From positions 1 through 43,806 of the forward strand of contig CANGOF010000012.1 of NCBI GenBank assembly GCA_947455515.1: DNA of 43,806 nt, written 5' to 3'. Positions 8,601-16,516 of the stretch are shown here, piece by piece. The translations under genes were made by a program, and so were the position numbers. The notes beneath the pieces are model-generated. The model did not search any database. It saw only the letters and a list, made by a program, of their open reading frames with translations, and was not told where the DNA came from. The DNA comes from Flavobacteriia bacterium. GTDB taxonomy: Bacteria; Bacteroidota; Bacteroidia; Flavobacteriales_D; Crocinitomicaceae. Positions within the stretch are counted from its first letter, which is position 1. Every line of letters begins with the position of its first letter.

Positions 8601-9421
8601 ACTACTTTGTAAAAAGCTTTCGCCTGACAATTAATTGAATTATCAGTCATTGTAACAGCCACAAGATAACTACCTGCTTTTTTGAATACCCCAGACATTG
8701 TATCATTATTTCCTCCGTAAGTTTGATTGCCAAAATCCCAAGAATAGGAATCTACTTTGCGATTTGGTTTTACAATTAATGATGTGGATGATTCTGCACA
8801 TATACTATTTGATCCCGTTACAGTACCTTTAAAATCATAAATGGTTAAGGTTTTTAAAGTTGTACCAGTTGTACTAGAGCAACCAGGATAATTATTAGAC
8901 AATGTTAAAGAAACAGAAAAAGAACCTGCTGAAGAATAGGTAATGGGACTTGGTGAATTAGATGTACTTGTTTGACCATTACCAAAATCCCATTTATAGG
9001 TATACCCAGAACCTGAAGAAGACTTATTATTCATCGTTATGATGGTTGGTAGCACACATTTATCTCCAGAAAAATCAAAATCAGCCTTAGGTAAAGCTAA
9101 GACTTCTATATAATTGGTTTTTTTCTTTTGACCAGTAACACTACTCTTAGCAATTACAAGTAATTCAACCGTATATATTCCCGGTGTAGTATAACTATGT
9201 TCAGTACCTCCTGTTCCAGATACACTAGCAGTATTTCCATCTCCAAAATCCCAAGAGGACGTTTGTATTGGCGAATTTCCAGAAGAAGAGGAATTAACAA
9301 AACTAATCGAAGTACCTACACATACTTTCGTTGTGGTAGTCGAGAAATCAGCATTTGGAGCTTGAGAAAGTCCAAAAAAACTAACTATTGTAATGAAACA
9401 AAAAACGATACAATACTTCAT
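5663..9421 (-). CDS. PKD-repeat surface protein with type B T9SS sorting domain
   Basis: A 1252-aa secreted protein. Residues 1-19 are a signal peptide ending near LSQA. The body (about 24-1150) is a string of roughly ten PKD or PKD-like domains, marked by WDFGDG, WDFGNG, WNFGDG and related motifs, often followed by a Y-x-x-x-G turn and paired cysteines. The last 85 or so residues, starting NVFTPNGDGINDQ and including IYNRWGNSVY, are the gliding-motility-associated C-terminal (type B) domain used for export by the type IX secretion system. The likely role is adhesion or matrix at the cell surface. It lies 43 bases downstream of the metH C-terminal gene on the same strand with no clear terminator between, so read-through from the SAM-regulated transcript is possible. 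The convergent M20 gene overlaps its last four bases. Confidence 0.93.
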   Translation of the reverse strand: MKYCIVFCFITIVSFFGLSQAPNADFSTTTTKVCVGTSISFVNSSSSGNSPIQTSSWDFGDGNTASVSGTGGTEHSYTTPGIYTVELLVIAKSSVTGQKKKTNYIEVLALPKADFDFSGDKCVLPTIITMNNKSSSGSGYTYKWDFGNGQTSTSNSPSPITYSSAGSFSVSLTLSNNYPGCSSTTGTTLKTLTIYDFKGTVTGSNSICAESSTSLIVKPNRKVDSYSWDFGNQTYGGNNDTMSGVFKKAGSYLVAVTMTDNSINCQAKAFYKVVVKPLPSPTFEADKFKVCPTFPVQFTNTSTEGTNFVWSFGEESYSGKNPPAISYANEGDYLVSLSCKGSNGCTGITKKEAYILVHNPHPHISADKLKGCTLLSANFIDSSKMSDGNNPIVKWEWDFGNGQTFIGKTPPKQVYDIGKFDVKLKLTTALNCINDTVFKSFIKVGRIEKVNFTVQPKSECIKTPIQFSDACTILAPHTPDEILYSWDFGDGVKLTEFNPKHSYSVDTGYFNVKLKIDFRGCLDSVLLPNSVYIKPSLARFTVQKLYCNPVMPVSVQFNDQSKSRKSDDVSVNWNFGDGKTGVVNKVDMNNPGFGSASSIFSNYGTYTAIQTVTNHTTGCVDTAKREFHISWVKSKFTIDRDSICQLSQTGFHDLSTSFDKHPISTWFFKTGDGGQVSGRNPTYIYKNGGKYEITLTPTNSVGCFETKPYDSLTVLSLPKAVILSDKKIGCIGSLVTYTNQSKVQLNGVPMKTFNWKFDYTKSKDSTFNLNTAKSITYQGVGVFYGYLQVRDKFGCKSFWDSTKIEITQPSSEYVYKPIVCNNELFTTYCKNLAPGTQNSWLIDNVQVAINQDTLKYSFQDKSNETSVVHVVSMASVDINGCPNKKENNITVSLPKASISYHLSSQLENNMTEKGEFKCPPIESKYQDVTNSIGKIDSSFWNFGVGKKAIIHSPTINYLFPGIYSVTLTSKDEYGCVNDTTMVDFLTILGPKAVSSWSSMGDICGQNYNFQLTKLENVSSIYWSLDDNTFVVDSLHFNHSYQNIQKFGPTVTLKDAEGCKVSYPLDTISIPDKGINASFELSSNSIKIGQSVLLNEMSTPKNQLVSWKWNFGNKDTLMNFSSQNAEKKYIIGGSKQILLTVTDQNGCTDQDIHSLFVVDDYDAPNVFTPNGDGINDQLVLFDEIFNSYTISIYNRWGNSVYSAEGQKGKYLWNGRDKKNHQLEDGVYFYKLEGDFLDGQKYNKSGCVTLFSGD

Positions 9422-9464
9422 CTACCAATTATTTCTCAAAAACGAAAAATAAAGGTACAAAAAA

Positions 9465-12140
9465 CTAGTGAATTACACTTCCTAACCAACGCGACATTTC
9501 ATCAAATGATTTCCCTTTTCTTCTAGCAATATCTTCTACTTGCTCATTCGTAATTTTTCCTAAACCAAAATACTTCGCTTGGGGATGAGCAAAATACCAA
9601 CCACTCACAGATGAGGTAGGTAACATAGCCAAACTTTCAGTCAATGAAACTCCTGTTACATTCGTCGCATCTAATAGTTTAAACAACCCTAACTTTTCCG
9701 TATGATCAGGACAAGCAGGGTATCCTGGAGCAGGACGAATTCCTTGGTATTTCTCTTTAATTAATTCGTCATTACTTAATTTTTCACTTAATACATACCC
9801 CCAGAAATCAGTACGAACCAATTCATGTAAATGTTCAGCAAAAGCTTCCGCTAAACGATCTCCTAACGCCTTCAAAAGTATCGAATTATAATCGTCGTGT
9901 TGCGCTTCAAATTCCGCCACTTTTTCATCCAAACCAACGCCTGTCGTCACCACAAACCCACCAATATAATCCTGTAAACCAGTCTCTTTTGGCGCAACAA
10001 AATCAGACAAAGCCATACTCGGAGCTCCAGCAACTTTTTCCGTTTGTTGACGTAGTGAATGTTGTATAGTTAAGACCTTAGAACGAGTAATATCTGAATA
10101 AATTTCAATGTCATCGCCTATGCTATTAGCAGGATATAAACCAACCACAGCTCTCGCTTCTAGCCATTTTTCAGAAACAATTTTCCCTAACATTTCTTGA
10201 GCATCCGCAAATAATTTTGTAGCCTCCGCTCCTACTACCTCATCGGTTAATATTTGAGGGTATTTACCATGTAATTCCCATGTTTGAAAGAAAGGGGTCC
10301 AATCAATGTAATCCACCAATTTTTCCAAGGGATAATTGAGTAACGTTTTATTTCCAATAAAAGTTGGAGAAATTAACTCTTCTTGTTTCCACTCAATTTG
10401 GAATTTATTTTTTCTTGCAGTTTCTAAACTTAATAAACGTTTTGCACTTCTATGTTTTTCATGATGCGTACGCAAAGTATCATACTCTTCTTTTATTGCA
10501 GCGACAAATGCTTCTTTACGTTGGCCTAATAAACTTTCAACAACCGTCACTGACCTAGATGCATCCAATACATGTATTGTTGGACCATTCGTATAATGTT
10601 CTTCAATCTTAACTGCTGTATGTACCTTAGAGGTTGTTGCTCCTCCTATCATTAATGGAATAGTCAAACCTGCACGTTGCATTTCTTTTGCCATGTGAAC
10701 CATCTCATCTAAGGAAGGAGTAATCAAACCGCTCAATCCAATCACATCTACTTTTTCACGTATGGCTGCTTCAATAATTTTTTCTGCAGGAACCATTACA
10801 CCTAAATCAACTACTTCGTAATTATTACAGCCAAGAACAACTCCTACAATATTTTTACCTATATCATGCACATCCCCTTTTACGGTTGCCATTAATACTT
10901 TACCAGCGGAACTACTAGTTCCTGCTTTTTCTAATTCAATGTAAGGTAATAAAACAGCAACTGCTTTTTTCATTACTCGTGCTGATTTTACGACTTGAGG
11001 TAGAAACATTTTTCCACTACCAAACAAATCACCAACTACATTCATTCCGTCCATCAATGGACCTTCAATAACTTGAATTGGACGAGGATATAACTTACGA
11101 CACTCTTCCGTATCTTCATCTATAAACTCAACAATTCCTTTAATTAAAGCGTGGGATAACCTTTCTTGAACACTAGTGTTTCTCCAAGATAAATCCACCT
11201 CTTTTTTTGTGGCATCGCCTTTTACTGTTTCCGCAAACTCAAGTAATCTTTCCGTTGCATCCGACCTTCTATTTAAAATAACATCTTCTACATGCTCCAA
11301 TAAATCTTTAGGAATATTGTCGTAAATCTCAATCATCGTAGGATTTACTATCCCCATATCCATCCCTTCTTTTATTGCATAATAAAGAAAAACAGAATGC
11401 ATTGCTTCACGAACTTTATCATTTCCTCGAAATGAAAAAGAAACGTTAGAAACCCCACCACTTACATGGGCTCCTGGTAAATTAGTACGTATCCATTTCG
11501 TTGCTCTAAAAAAATCAACCGCATTATTATTATGCTCTTCCATTCCCGTCGCTACAGGGAAAATATTTGGATCAAAAATAATATCTTGCGCAGGAAAATT
11601 TACTTTATCTACTAAAACACGGTATGATCTTTCACAAATTTCAATTCTACGTTCATAGGAATCTGCTTGTCCATCTTCGTCAAATGCCATTACAATTACA
11701 GCAGCGCCGTAACGTTTAATCTTTTTAGCTTGTTCAATAAAATTGGCTTCTCCTTCTTTTAAAGAAATTGAATTCACAATCCCTTTACCTTGAATGCATT
11801 TTAAGCCTGCCTCAATTATTTCCCATTTCGAACTATCAATCATAATTGGCACACGAGAAATGTCAGGTTCAGAAGCAATTAAGTTCAAAAATTGAATCAT
11901 CGCAGCCTTCCCGTCAATCATCCCTTCATCCATATTAACATCAATGATTTGGGCGCCACCTTGTACTTGTTCCAATGCCACTGATAAAGCATCCTCAAAA
12001 CGACCTTCTTTAATCATTCTCAAAAATGCACGAGAACCGGTAACGTTTGTTCGTTCTCCAATATTAATAAAATTAGTTTCTTTTGTTACTACTAATGGCT
12101 CTAAACCAGAAAGCTTTAAAGGAGGTAAATTTGTATTCAT
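9465..12140 (-). CDS. metH: Methionine synthase, folate-, cobalamin- and activation-domain subunit
   Basis: This 891-aa protein is the C-terminal three quarters of cobalamin-dependent methionine synthase, which moves a methyl group from methyltetrahydrofolate through cobalamin to homocysteine. In order it has the pterin-binding domain (about 1-300, with [12 protein letters not shown] and IMIDSSKW), the cap and B12-binding domains (about 330-570), and the SAM-dependent reactivation domain (about 570-891, with [12 protein letters not shown]). The cobalamin ligand is His425 in GDVHDIGKN. It lacks the homocysteine-binding domain, which is the separate gene starting at 13140; the upstream stop and this ATG are separated by one base. 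The pieces must assemble in trans. The SAM riboswitch upstream controls both. Confidence 0.96.
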   Translation of the reverse strand: MNTNLPPLKLSGLEPLVVTKETNFINIGERTNVTGSRAFLRMIKEGRFEDALSVALEQVQGGAQIIDVNMDEGMIDGKAAMIQFLNLIASEPDISRVPIMIDSSKWEIIEAGLKCIQGKGIVNSISLKEGEANFIEQAKKIKRYGAAVIVMAFDEDGQADSYERRIEICERSYRVLVDKVNFPAQDIIFDPNIFPVATGMEEHNNNAVDFFRATKWIRTNLPGAHVSGGVSNVSFSFRGNDKVREAMHSVFLYYAIKEGMDMGIVNPTMIEIYDNIPKDLLEHVEDVILNRRSDATERLLEFAETVKGDATKKEVDLSWRNTSVQERLSHALIKGIVEFIDEDTEECRKLYPRPIQVIEGPLMDGMNVVGDLFGSGKMFLPQVVKSARVMKKAVAVLLPYIELEKAGTSSSAGKVLMATVKGDVHDIGKNIVGVVLGCNNYEVVDLGVMVPAEKIIEAAIREKVDVIGLSGLITPSLDEMVHMAKEMQRAGLTIPLMIGGATTSKVHTAVKIEEHYTNGPTIHVLDASRSVTVVESLLGQRKEAFVAAIKEEYDTLRTHHEKHRSAKRLLSLETARKNKFQIEWKQEELISPTFIGNKTLLNYPLEKLVDYIDWTPFFQTWELHGKYPQILTDEVVGAEATKLFADAQEMLGKIVSEKWLEARAVVGLYPANSIGDDIEIYSDITRSKVLTIQHSLRQQTEKVAGAPSMALSDFVAPKETGLQDYIGGFVVTTGVGLDEKVAEFEAQHDDYNSILLKALGDRLAEAFAEHLHELVRTDFWGYVLSEKLSNDELIKEKYQGIRPAPGYPACPDHTEKLGLFKLLDATNVTGVSLTESLAMLPTSSVSGWYFAHPQAKYFGLGKITNEQVEDIARRKGKSFDEMSRWLGSVIH

Positions 12141-12141
12141 A

Positions 12142-13140
12142 TTAATAGTTTAGATCGATTTGACGAGGTTTATAATTTTTAGCCAAAGTCGCGATAGCTC
12201 GAATATGGTCTGGAGTAGTACCACAACAACCGCCAATGATATTAATTAAATTTTCGTCTAAAAATTCTTTAATTTGAGTAGCCATCATATCTGCAGTTTC
12301 ATCGTATTTACCGAATTCATTTGGCAAACCTGCATTTGGATGAGCACTAACCGCAAATGGAGCGTTTTTAGCTAAAACCTGCAAATAAGGACGCATCATC
12401 GATGCACCTAACGCACAATTAAAACCTACACTCAATAAGGGTAAATGAGAAATTGAAATTAAAAAAGCTTCTGCTGTTTGTCCAGTTAATGTTCTTCCAC
12501 TAGCATCCGTAATTGTACCTGAAACCATGATTGGAATTTTAACGCCTCTTTTTTCAAAGACTTCATCAATTGCAAACAAAGCTGCTTTAGCGTTTAAGGT
12601 ATCAAATACAGTTTCAACTAACAATAGATCTACTCCTCCATCCATTAATGCTTCCACTTGTTGTGTATAAGCAAGTACCAAATCATCAAAAGTAACTGCA
12701 CGATATCCTGGGTCGTTTACATCTGGAGAGATTGAAGCAGTTCGATTCGTAGGACCGATGGACCCCGCAACAAAACGAGGTTTATTTGGCTCTTTTGCTG
12801 TAAACTCGTCGGCAACTTTTCTCGCTATTTGAGCAGAATGAAAATTTATATCATAAACCGCAGACTCTAATCCATAATCCGCTTGAGCAATCGTTGTACC
12901 GGAGAATGTATTTGTCTCAGCGATATCTGCACCTGCTTCATAATACAATCGATGAATCTCTTCAATAATATCTGGACGAGTTAACGATAATAAATCATTA
13001 TTACCTTTTAGAGGTGAAGTATGATCTTCAAACCAACCTTTTCTGAAATCTTCTTCTGTTAAAGTATGTCGTTGAATCATGGTGCCCATTGCACCATCTA
13101 AGACTAAAATTCTTTCGTTTAAAACTTCTCTAATATCCAT
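12142..13140 (-). CDS. metH: Methionine synthase, homocysteine-binding domain subunit
   Basis: This 332-aa protein is the homocysteine S-methyltransferase domain that forms the N terminus of one-piece MetH. It has [10 protein letters not shown] near the start, ETNTFSGT, and the zinc-binding cysteines: one in GFNCALG and a pair in [12 protein letters not shown]. The open frame continues 27 codons further upstream to a Met at 13221, but those codons translate the 3' part of the SAM riboswitch. The ATG at 13140, which gives [16 protein letters not shown] as in the family, is the real start. It forms an operon with the rest of metH, one base away, and is the first gene after the riboswitch. SAM is expected to switch expression off. 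Confidence 0.95.
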   Translation of the reverse strand: MDIREVLNERILVLDGAMGTMIQRHTLTEEDFRKGWFEDHTSPLKGNNDLLSLTRPDIIEEIHRLYYEAGADIAETNTFSGTTIAQADYGLESAVYDINFHSAQIARKVADEFTAKEPNKPRFVAGSIGPTNRTASISPDVNDPGYRAVTFDDLVLAYTQQVEALMDGGVDLLLVETVFDTLNAKAALFAIDEVFEKRGVKIPIMVSGTITDASGRTLTGQTAEAFLISISHLPLLSVGFNCALGASMMRPYLQVLAKNAPFAVSAHPNAGLPNEFGKYDETADMMATQIKEFLDENLINIIGGCCGTTPDHIRAIATLAKNYKPRQIDLNY

Positions 13141-13184
13141 TTCTCTATCTATTATGTTGCGATACGAATACTGAAATTGAAAGC

Positions 13185-13283
13185 ACTTATCTTTTTTGCA
13201 GAAGCAAATAGGATTTGGCACCTTACTATAAAGTAGGTTGCCAAGGTATCATAGGGCCAGTCCCTCCACCTTTCTGTATAAGT
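13185..13283 (-). promoter_or_regulatory. SAM-I (S-box) riboswitch in the metH leader
   Basis: Read on the minus strand, all parts of the SAM-I aptamer are present. P1 is ACTTAT (13283-13278) pairing with ATAAGT (13190-13185). Then come AGGTGGAGGGACTGGCCC with the kink-turn region, ATGATACC, the invariant GGCAACC, AAGGTGCCAAATCC, and a P4 hairpin TTTGC-TTCT-GCAAA. The P3 pairing ACCT/AGGT with inner TACT/AGTA also closes. It sits between a consensus promoter and the metH start at 13140, leaving a 44-base linker. No terminator hairpin with a T run is evident in the linker, so how the aptamer controls expression (translation or another route) is open. Confidence 0.95.
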
Positions 13284-13305
13284 ATTACGAAACAATGAAC
13301 TTTAA

Positions 13306-13336
13306 CAAAGATACTAGGAATTTCTATAAAACAAAA
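13306..13336 (-). promoter_or_regulatory. Bacteroidota-type promoter for the SAM riboswitch and metH
   Basis: On the minus strand a -33 element TTTTG (13336-13332) is followed by 18 bases and a perfect TAnnTTTG -7 element, TATCTTTG (13313-13306). Transcription would begin near 13299, about 16 bases before the riboswitch P1 strand. The -33 element overlaps the end of the upstream gene's terminator stem. Confidence 0.8.
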
Positions 13337-13365
13337 TAGCCTGTGGATTTTCCACAGGCTATTTT
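13333..13365 (-). terminator. Strong intrinsic terminator after the PorE-like gene
   Basis: A perfect 15-bp inverted repeat (13333-13347 with 13351-13365, core AATAGCCTGTGGA) has a three-base loop. On the minus strand it is followed by GTTTTATAG and it starts 15 bases past the stop of the PorE-like gene. It closes the adhesin/PorP/PorE transcript. Confidence 0.88.
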
Positions 13366-13380
13366 ATAAATAACTATTAT

Positions 13381-15525
13381 TTACTTTTTATCGGTCTTTT
13401 CTTCTTCAGGGAAAATTAAGACAAATTCAGTACGACGATTAATTTGATGAAGTTCTTCTGAACATTCAACACCATCCGCACATTTGTTTAACAATTCCGT
13501 TTCACCGTAATTTTTAACATTTAATTTATTTCTTGGAATACCTTTGGTAACTAAGTAATTTACACAACTTTGACTACGAAGTTTAGAAAGATTCATGTTA
13601 TAATCCGCTTTACCTCTACTATCCGTATGCGAACTAACATCTACAGTAACCGTTTTGTTTTCTTTCAAGAACAAAACCAAAGTATCTAATTCCGCTTTAC
13701 CAACAGAGCTTAAAGTATATTTGTTATATTCATATAAGATATTATCCAATTTAACAGCAACATGTTTACCAGTTTTGGAAAGCTCAACATCTTGTTTCAC
13801 CTCTTTTTGCCCTTTTAAAGCAGTAATTTTAAAAGTTTTTGGATCATGACCAAACATTGAAGCAGTAACTTGGTAAGTACCTGGAGGTAAATCCACGTTA
13901 ATAACGCCATCTTTTCCTGAAATTTCAGAAATAACAACTCCGGTTTCTAAATTTTTGATTGCTAAATCAGCACCTTCCAATTTATCTTGCGTTTCTTTTT
14001 CAGTAACAACACCAGACCATGTAACTTGTTTTTTATGAGCACCAATGTCATAACGCAATGTATCTCCTGGATTTAAACCAACGGCAGTCAATAATCTGTC
14101 AACGTCAACGTAATCAGGATGAGATGTTTTAATTCTGTAATTTACATCTGGTAAACCTTTGAAAAACACTCTTCCTGCCTCATCAGTTCTACCTTCAAAT
14201 AATAAATTTACGCCTGAAGAGTCAAAAATTTGAACTAACATATCAGGAACAGAATCTTGTTTGATGTCTATAATAATCGAATCATTAATAGGTTTACGTA
14301 ATATCACACTATAAATACGATCAATAAAATCTCCTCCACGGTTACTTGAAAAATAACCATTCGTATCTGAAGCGTCTACTATTAATGAAAAATCATCTGC
14401 ATGACTATTTAAGTTACAACCACCATTTACTACTTTTTGCGCATCTTGACCAACTAATTCAGCTTTAAAAATATCTAATCCTCCAAGTCCAGGATGACCA
14501 TTACTGGCAAAGAATAATTTACCATTAACTTCGTAAGGAAACATTTCATCACCTGTGGTATTAATTAGACTTCCTGCATTTATAGGCTCACCCCATCCAT
14601 CAGACGTACGAACACTATGCCAAATATCCATTCCTCCAAAACCACCTTCTCGATTAGAAGCAAACCAAAGTATTTGACGATCTTTAGATAATACAGGGTG
14701 ACCAACAAATACACTTTCATTATTGTAAGGGAAAGCAGTTTCTTTTTTTGTTGTTGCATCAAAAATGTAAATACCAACAGTTGTTAATGGTACATTTTTT
14801 TTTGCTTTTAAATTTTTAGAATAATACCAAATCGCATCTGTACTGTCATAATATGCAACACCATCGTGTTTATGACCTTTAATACCTTTAATTTTTTTAA
14901 CCTTTGTAGTAAATTTATCGTAAATATATTGTTCTAAGAAAGCCGAATTTTCAACAGCCCATGGAGTTTCCATAGCATTATTTCTTGCAGAAGTAAAAGC
15001 AATTCCTGTAGGGTGAAAAGCTGGAGAAAAATCACCTTTGTTTGAATTAAATGGCGCTAAAGAAACTGAATACATAGAAGTATCTCTTTTGATACTATCT
15101 AAAAAATTTCGAGATGTATCAAAATAAATATCTAAAGAAGATTTTCTCGGATCGATACTTGAAGCAATTACTTGGTGTTGATAAATTGCTTGCGCATCAA
15201 AAGCTCTATCCATGTATAACAATAACTTAATGAGTTTATACCCATCATCAAATGTAAATTGATCCGTACCACTTAAATACGAAAGAACATCATTTGCCTC
15301 GACATACTTTTTACATTTAATACAAGACTCAGCCGCATTACGGTATACATCAGCATAAGTAGTTGCATCAATTTTATCTTTTTTAATTAACTCAAGATAA
15401 ATTTCACTTGCTTCTGAATAACGATGTGCATTAAAATACTTTTCAGCAAAAGCTACTTTTTTTGCCTGACCAAAACTAAAGGTCGAAACAAGAAAAAGAA
15501 GAATAATTGTTAAACTTAATTTCAT
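13381..15525 (-). CDS. PorE-like OmpA-family protein (TPR, beta-propeller, CRD, OmpA)
   Basis: At 714 aa, it has a signal peptide (MKLSLTIILLFLVSTFSFGQ), N-terminal TPR-like helices (about 25-110), a PD40/WD40-type beta-propeller (about 140-400, motifs such as ILWFASNREGGFGGMDIW), a carboxypeptidase-regulatory-like beta domain (about 500-580), and a C-terminal OmpA peptidoglycan-binding domain. The OmpA signature is VSSHTDSRGKADYNMNLSKL with INRRTEF. This domain order matches PorE of the type IX secretion system, which ties the apparatus to peptidoglycan. The open frame reaches a GTG at 15546, but the ATG at 15525 gives a proper signal peptide. The gene follows the PorP/SprF gene by 54 bases and ends before a strong terminator. 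It may be an accessory paralogue and not the core PorE. Confidence 0.9.
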   Translation of the reverse strand: MKLSLTIILLFLVSTFSFGQAKKVAFAEKYFNAHRYSEASEIYLELIKKDKIDATTYADVYRNAAESCIKCKKYVEANDVLSYLSGTDQFTFDDGYKLIKLLLYMDRAFDAQAIYQHQVIASSIDPRKSSLDIYFDTSRNFLDSIKRDTSMYSVSLAPFNSNKGDFSPAFHPTGIAFTSARNNAMETPWAVENSAFLEQYIYDKFTTKVKKIKGIKGHKHDGVAYYDSTDAIWYYSKNLKAKKNVPLTTVGIYIFDATTKKETAFPYNNESVFVGHPVLSKDRQILWFASNREGGFGGMDIWHSVRTSDGWGEPINAGSLINTTGDEMFPYEVNGKLFFASNGHPGLGGLDIFKAELVGQDAQKVVNGGCNLNSHADDFSLIVDASDTNGYFSSNRGGDFIDRIYSVILRKPINDSIIIDIKQDSVPDMLVQIFDSSGVNLLFEGRTDEAGRVFFKGLPDVNYRIKTSHPDYVDVDRLLTAVGLNPGDTLRYDIGAHKKQVTWSGVVTEKETQDKLEGADLAIKNLETGVVISEISGKDGVINVDLPPGTYQVTASMFGHDPKTFKITALKGQKEVKQDVELSKTGKHVAVKLDNILYEYNKYTLSSVGKAELDTLVLFLKENKTVTVDVSSHTDSRGKADYNMNLSKLRSQSCVNYLVTKGIPRNKLNVKNYGETELLNKCADGVECSEELHQINRRTEFVLIFPEEEKTDKK

Positions 15526-15579
15526 TGGGTTATAAACTAATTTCACGGAATTTTGTTTTTGGATGTATAAAAATTTTAA

Positions 15580-16494
15580 TTAAAAATATCTTGGTGAAGC
15601 ATAGATTGATCTTCTACCATTCATATCATAGGTTAACATAATCTCATGTGTACCCATATTTTTGGTTGCACGAAATTGGTTATACACATAATCATAAGAA
15701 TATCCGAACATCCATTTTTCTTGAAGCTGTATCGCCATATTTAATCCAAAAGATTCATTATAACGATACATAGCACCTACCCAGAATTTTTTGTAAAAAA
15801 ATAAGTTTGCATTTAAATCAACAGTAACAGGTGCATTTTTAACCACTTTTATTAAAGTACTTAATTTTAAATCCGTAACAGTATTTATTGGATGAACATA
15901 ACCTGCATTTATAAAAGCATGTTGTACAGCTAAATTCACATTGTTCCAACTTGCATTCATCAAACGAGGCATACTAAATCCAGCATAAAAACGTCTAGCG
16001 TGAAAATATAATCCTAAACCAGTATTAAAATTAACTTTTGCAGACTTCACTAAATATGCATTATCCGTAGGGTCATTTGGATTCAAATTGGTAAAATCAA
16101 AATTGTACATATCAACTCCGGCGCTAAAACCAAAATTCAATCGAGCTTTACCTAAAGGTTGTGAATAAGCAAAATCAGCAAAAATTGCTTGATTCATTTT
16201 TGCACCAATTTTATCATTAGAAATATGTCCACCAACTCCAAAAGCTTTACGAGCAATAGGTGCATGAACAGAAACAAATTGCGTTATTGGTGCACCTTGT
16301 ACTCCAACCCATTGTGCACGATTGACCAAAGTTGCATTTAATGCTCCTCTACTTCCCGCATAACCTGGATTAAATTGAAGCGGGTTGAACATATACATAC
16401 TCGCTTGCGCATCTTGTTGGGCAAATAACTCATTACTTGCAATAAACACAAGTAAAAGTGCACTGAGATGATACTTTAATTTTGAGACTATCAT
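15580..16494 (-). CDS. PorP/SprF-family type IX secretion membrane protein
   Basis: The 304-aa protein has a signal peptide ending near NELFAQ. It then shows the typical start of the family, QDAQASMYMFNPLQFNPGYAGS, and aromatic and glycine-rich strands consistent with an outer-membrane beta-barrel, ending in RRSIYASPRYF with a terminal aromatic. SprF in Flavobacterium is required for secretion of the adhesin SprB, and relatives are usually encoded right after type B T9SS cargo genes. That is the arrangement here: it starts 22 bases after the 2003-aa adhesin gene and precedes the PorE-like gene. It most likely exports or anchors that adhesin, and perhaps the 1733-aa paralogue. Confidence 0.93.
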   Translation of the reverse strand: MIVSKLKYHLSALLLVFIASNELFAQQDAQASMYMFNPLQFNPGYAGSRGALNATLVNRAQWVGVQGAPITQFVSVHAPIARKAFGVGGHISNDKIGAKMNQAIFADFAYSQPLGKARLNFGFSAGVDMYNFDFTNLNPNDPTDNAYLVKSAKVNFNTGLGLYFHARRFYAGFSMPRLMNASWNNVNLAVQHAFINAGYVHPINTVTDLKLSTLIKVVKNAPVTVDLNANLFFYKKFWVGAMYRYNESFGLNMAIQLQEKWMFGYSYDYVYNQFRATKNMGTHEIMLTYDMNGRRSIYASPRYF

Positions 16495-16516
16495 TATTCT
16501 ATTATTTCTATCTTAA

